Below, piece after piece: positions 63,143 through 64,000 of a DNA stretch of 64,000 bases. Made by a program: the position numbers and the translations under genes. Under the pieces are notes generated by a model. The model had not been told where the DNA came from. It saw only the letters and a program-made list of their open reading frames with translations, and did not search any database. The DNA is from Pleurocapsa sp. PCC 7327 (lineage in GTDB: Bacteria; Cyanobacteriota; Cyanobacteriia; Cyanobacteriales; Microcystaceae): positions 1,589,501 to 1,653,500 of the forward strand of contig NC_019689.1 of NCBI RefSeq assembly GCF_000317025.1. Direction: 5' to 3'. Position 1 is the stretch's first letter. The number at the start of each line of letters is the position of its first letter.

Positions 63143-63493
63143 TTAAACGGCTACGGGCTTGTCTAGAGTTTTCTCAAAAGCATGATGATTTTCAAAGATC
63201 TCGAATACTCTATCCAACTGCGTTAGCTCAAAAATAATGCGCACTGAGGGAGCTAACGAGCAAAGGCTGAATCGCTTCCCTTGACTTTGAGTCAGTCGAA
63301 AAGCCGTTACTATTGCCATCAAACCAGCACTGTCGAGAAACTCAACGCGACTCATATCGACCAAAAAGACAGAATAAGCTTGAGAGGTTACTGCTGTTGT
63401 AAGTGCCTGTTTAAACTCATCAACGTTAGCAGCCGTAATATAACCGCTGGGTTCAAAGGTTGCCACGCTAGAATAAACTAAAGCATTTTTCAT
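63143..63493 (-). CDS. STAS-domain protein, anti-sigma-factor antagonist type
   Basis: 116 residues, one STAS domain: EPSGYITAANVDEFKQAL, then VDMSRVEFLDSAGLMAIVTAFRL with the Ser that is phosphorylated in SpoIIAA-like proteins. Such proteins switch partners with anti-sigma kinases. No kinase or phosphatase gene is adjacent, so its partner is elsewhere. Confidence 0.87.
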   Translation of the reverse strand: MKNALVYSSVATFEPSGYITAANVDEFKQALTTAVTSQAYSVFLVDMSRVEFLDSAGLMAIVTAFRLTQSQGKRFSLCSLAPSVRIIFELTQLDRVFEIFENHHAFEKTLDKPVAV

Positions 63494-64000
63494 GATTTCA
63501 CCTTGTCTAAAATTTGCCTCGACGATCCAGAGTCAAATGATAATTAGTTAGTCGAAAAATTTTCGGTAAGTATTGCTGATTATCAATTCGTTATTTTTCC
63601 AGAAAGTTAACCTAACATAATCCGAGCGTTTGGGCAACTTGTTGGTCTAGGATTTTCTCTTTTGACAAGAGAGTACTTGTTCGTCAAAAAGACGTTAAGT
63701 GTCCTTAAAGCTAACATAGTATTTGTCCGTTTCATTTTCAATCAATCGCAAGATAGATAGTGCTCTAGCATTTTATCGATATTTTCTTAAAAAAAAGTAA
63801 AGAAAGTTACCAAAATTTGGCTTGCTTTTAACTGAGGCATAGAGAATTCAAAGCTTGTGACCGATTATTATTGCCAAAAAATTAGACTAGCGATATTTTT
63901 CTAAGGTAGTCAAAAATGAATTGATGTCAAGAACGCTAGTTACAAACTATCGTGGAAACCACACATATAATTGGCAACTTGTAGAACAAGACCTGCCCAT
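63494..64000. other. Terminal non-coding stretch
   Basis: 507 AT-rich bases up to the window end without a convincing frame. A small hairpin TCTCTT..AAGAGA lies near 63656-63672. It probably holds the promoter of the STAS gene. Confidence 0.5.

Noticed and set aside
1-64000. tRNA, rRNA and other structured RNA genes
   Set aside because: Scanning the gaps for T-arm (GGTTCRA) and other conserved cores gave no cloverleaf or known RNA; a covariance-model search would be decisive.

Overview
The window is chromosomal DNA from a cyanobacterium, most likely a larger-genome filamentous or colonial one rather than a marine picocyanobacterium. Three things support this. The HIP1 octamer GCGATCGC is very frequent. 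Several genes belong to families that are cyanobacterial or shared with plastids (Ycf37-like, Ycf49-like/DUF2499, Tic20, BicA, NrtC with a fused NrtA-like domain, small DUF proteins). Intergenic spaces carry dispersed low-complexity repeats typical of such genomes. The genus cannot be read from the sequence. I recognised no rRNA, tRNA, CRISPR array or prophage.

Layout. 1-1.6 kb: 3' part of a large membrane protein. 1.6-7.7 kb: a minus-strand run (prfB with a programmed frameshift, DUF3285 protein, ybeY, dgkA, trpG, a degenerate MBL-fold protein) with a lipid kinase and a nucleoside phosphorylase-like gene upstream. 7.9-13.3 kb: an orphan iron-type ABC ATPase, an ArsR-type regulator beside a perfect palindrome, an LpxB-related protein, the DUF2499/DUF3593 pair, nadC and an RDD protein. 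13.5-19.4 kb: a DUF72 protein, gpgS (compatible-solute synthesis), a complete but frameshifted IS5-type insertion sequence, and glyS. 19.6-26.7 kb: the Grx4/BolA pair, two unrecognised envelope proteins, an LpxB-like glycosyltransferase carrying a repeat-derived insert, a predicted outer-membrane barrel, and rpsF. 26.9-37.3 kb: an FAH hydrolase, Tic20, small unknown genes, a TnpB-only element with an internal deletion, an S9 peptidase, sodB, an SLOG-type protein, a solute-binding protein and Ycf37. 37.7-42.4 kb: a four-gene glycan cluster (GT4, epimerase, Gfo/Idh/MocA, GT2). 42.6-46.4 kb: PsiE, a Na+/H+ antiporter and the bicarbonate transporter BicA. 46.8-52.1 kb: nrtABCD. 52.7-55.4 kb: a histidine kinase and an OmpR-type regulator, separated by an oppositely oriented membrane-protein gene with a Fur-box-like sequence. 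55.5-63.5 kb: small unknown genes, a metallophosphoesterase, an AstE/AspA-like deacylase beside rimK, a TIGR03960 radical SAM protein and a STAS protein.

How the genes work together. Carbon and nitrogen uptake lie side by side: BicA imports bicarbonate with Na+, the antiporter probably restores the Na+ gradient, and NrtABCD imports nitrate. RimK adds glutamate to ribosomal protein S6, whose gene (rpsF) is also in the window. The prfB-to-trpG run is a housekeeping cluster.

I found no clearly new multi-gene system. The points most worth checking are: a strong bidirectional terminator-like hairpin inside a coding region (22038-22066); intergenic repeat sequence inside at least two genes; the TnpB that lost its RuvC core in frame while keeping matching end hairpins; and the kinase/regulator pair split by a possibly iron-regulated membrane protein.
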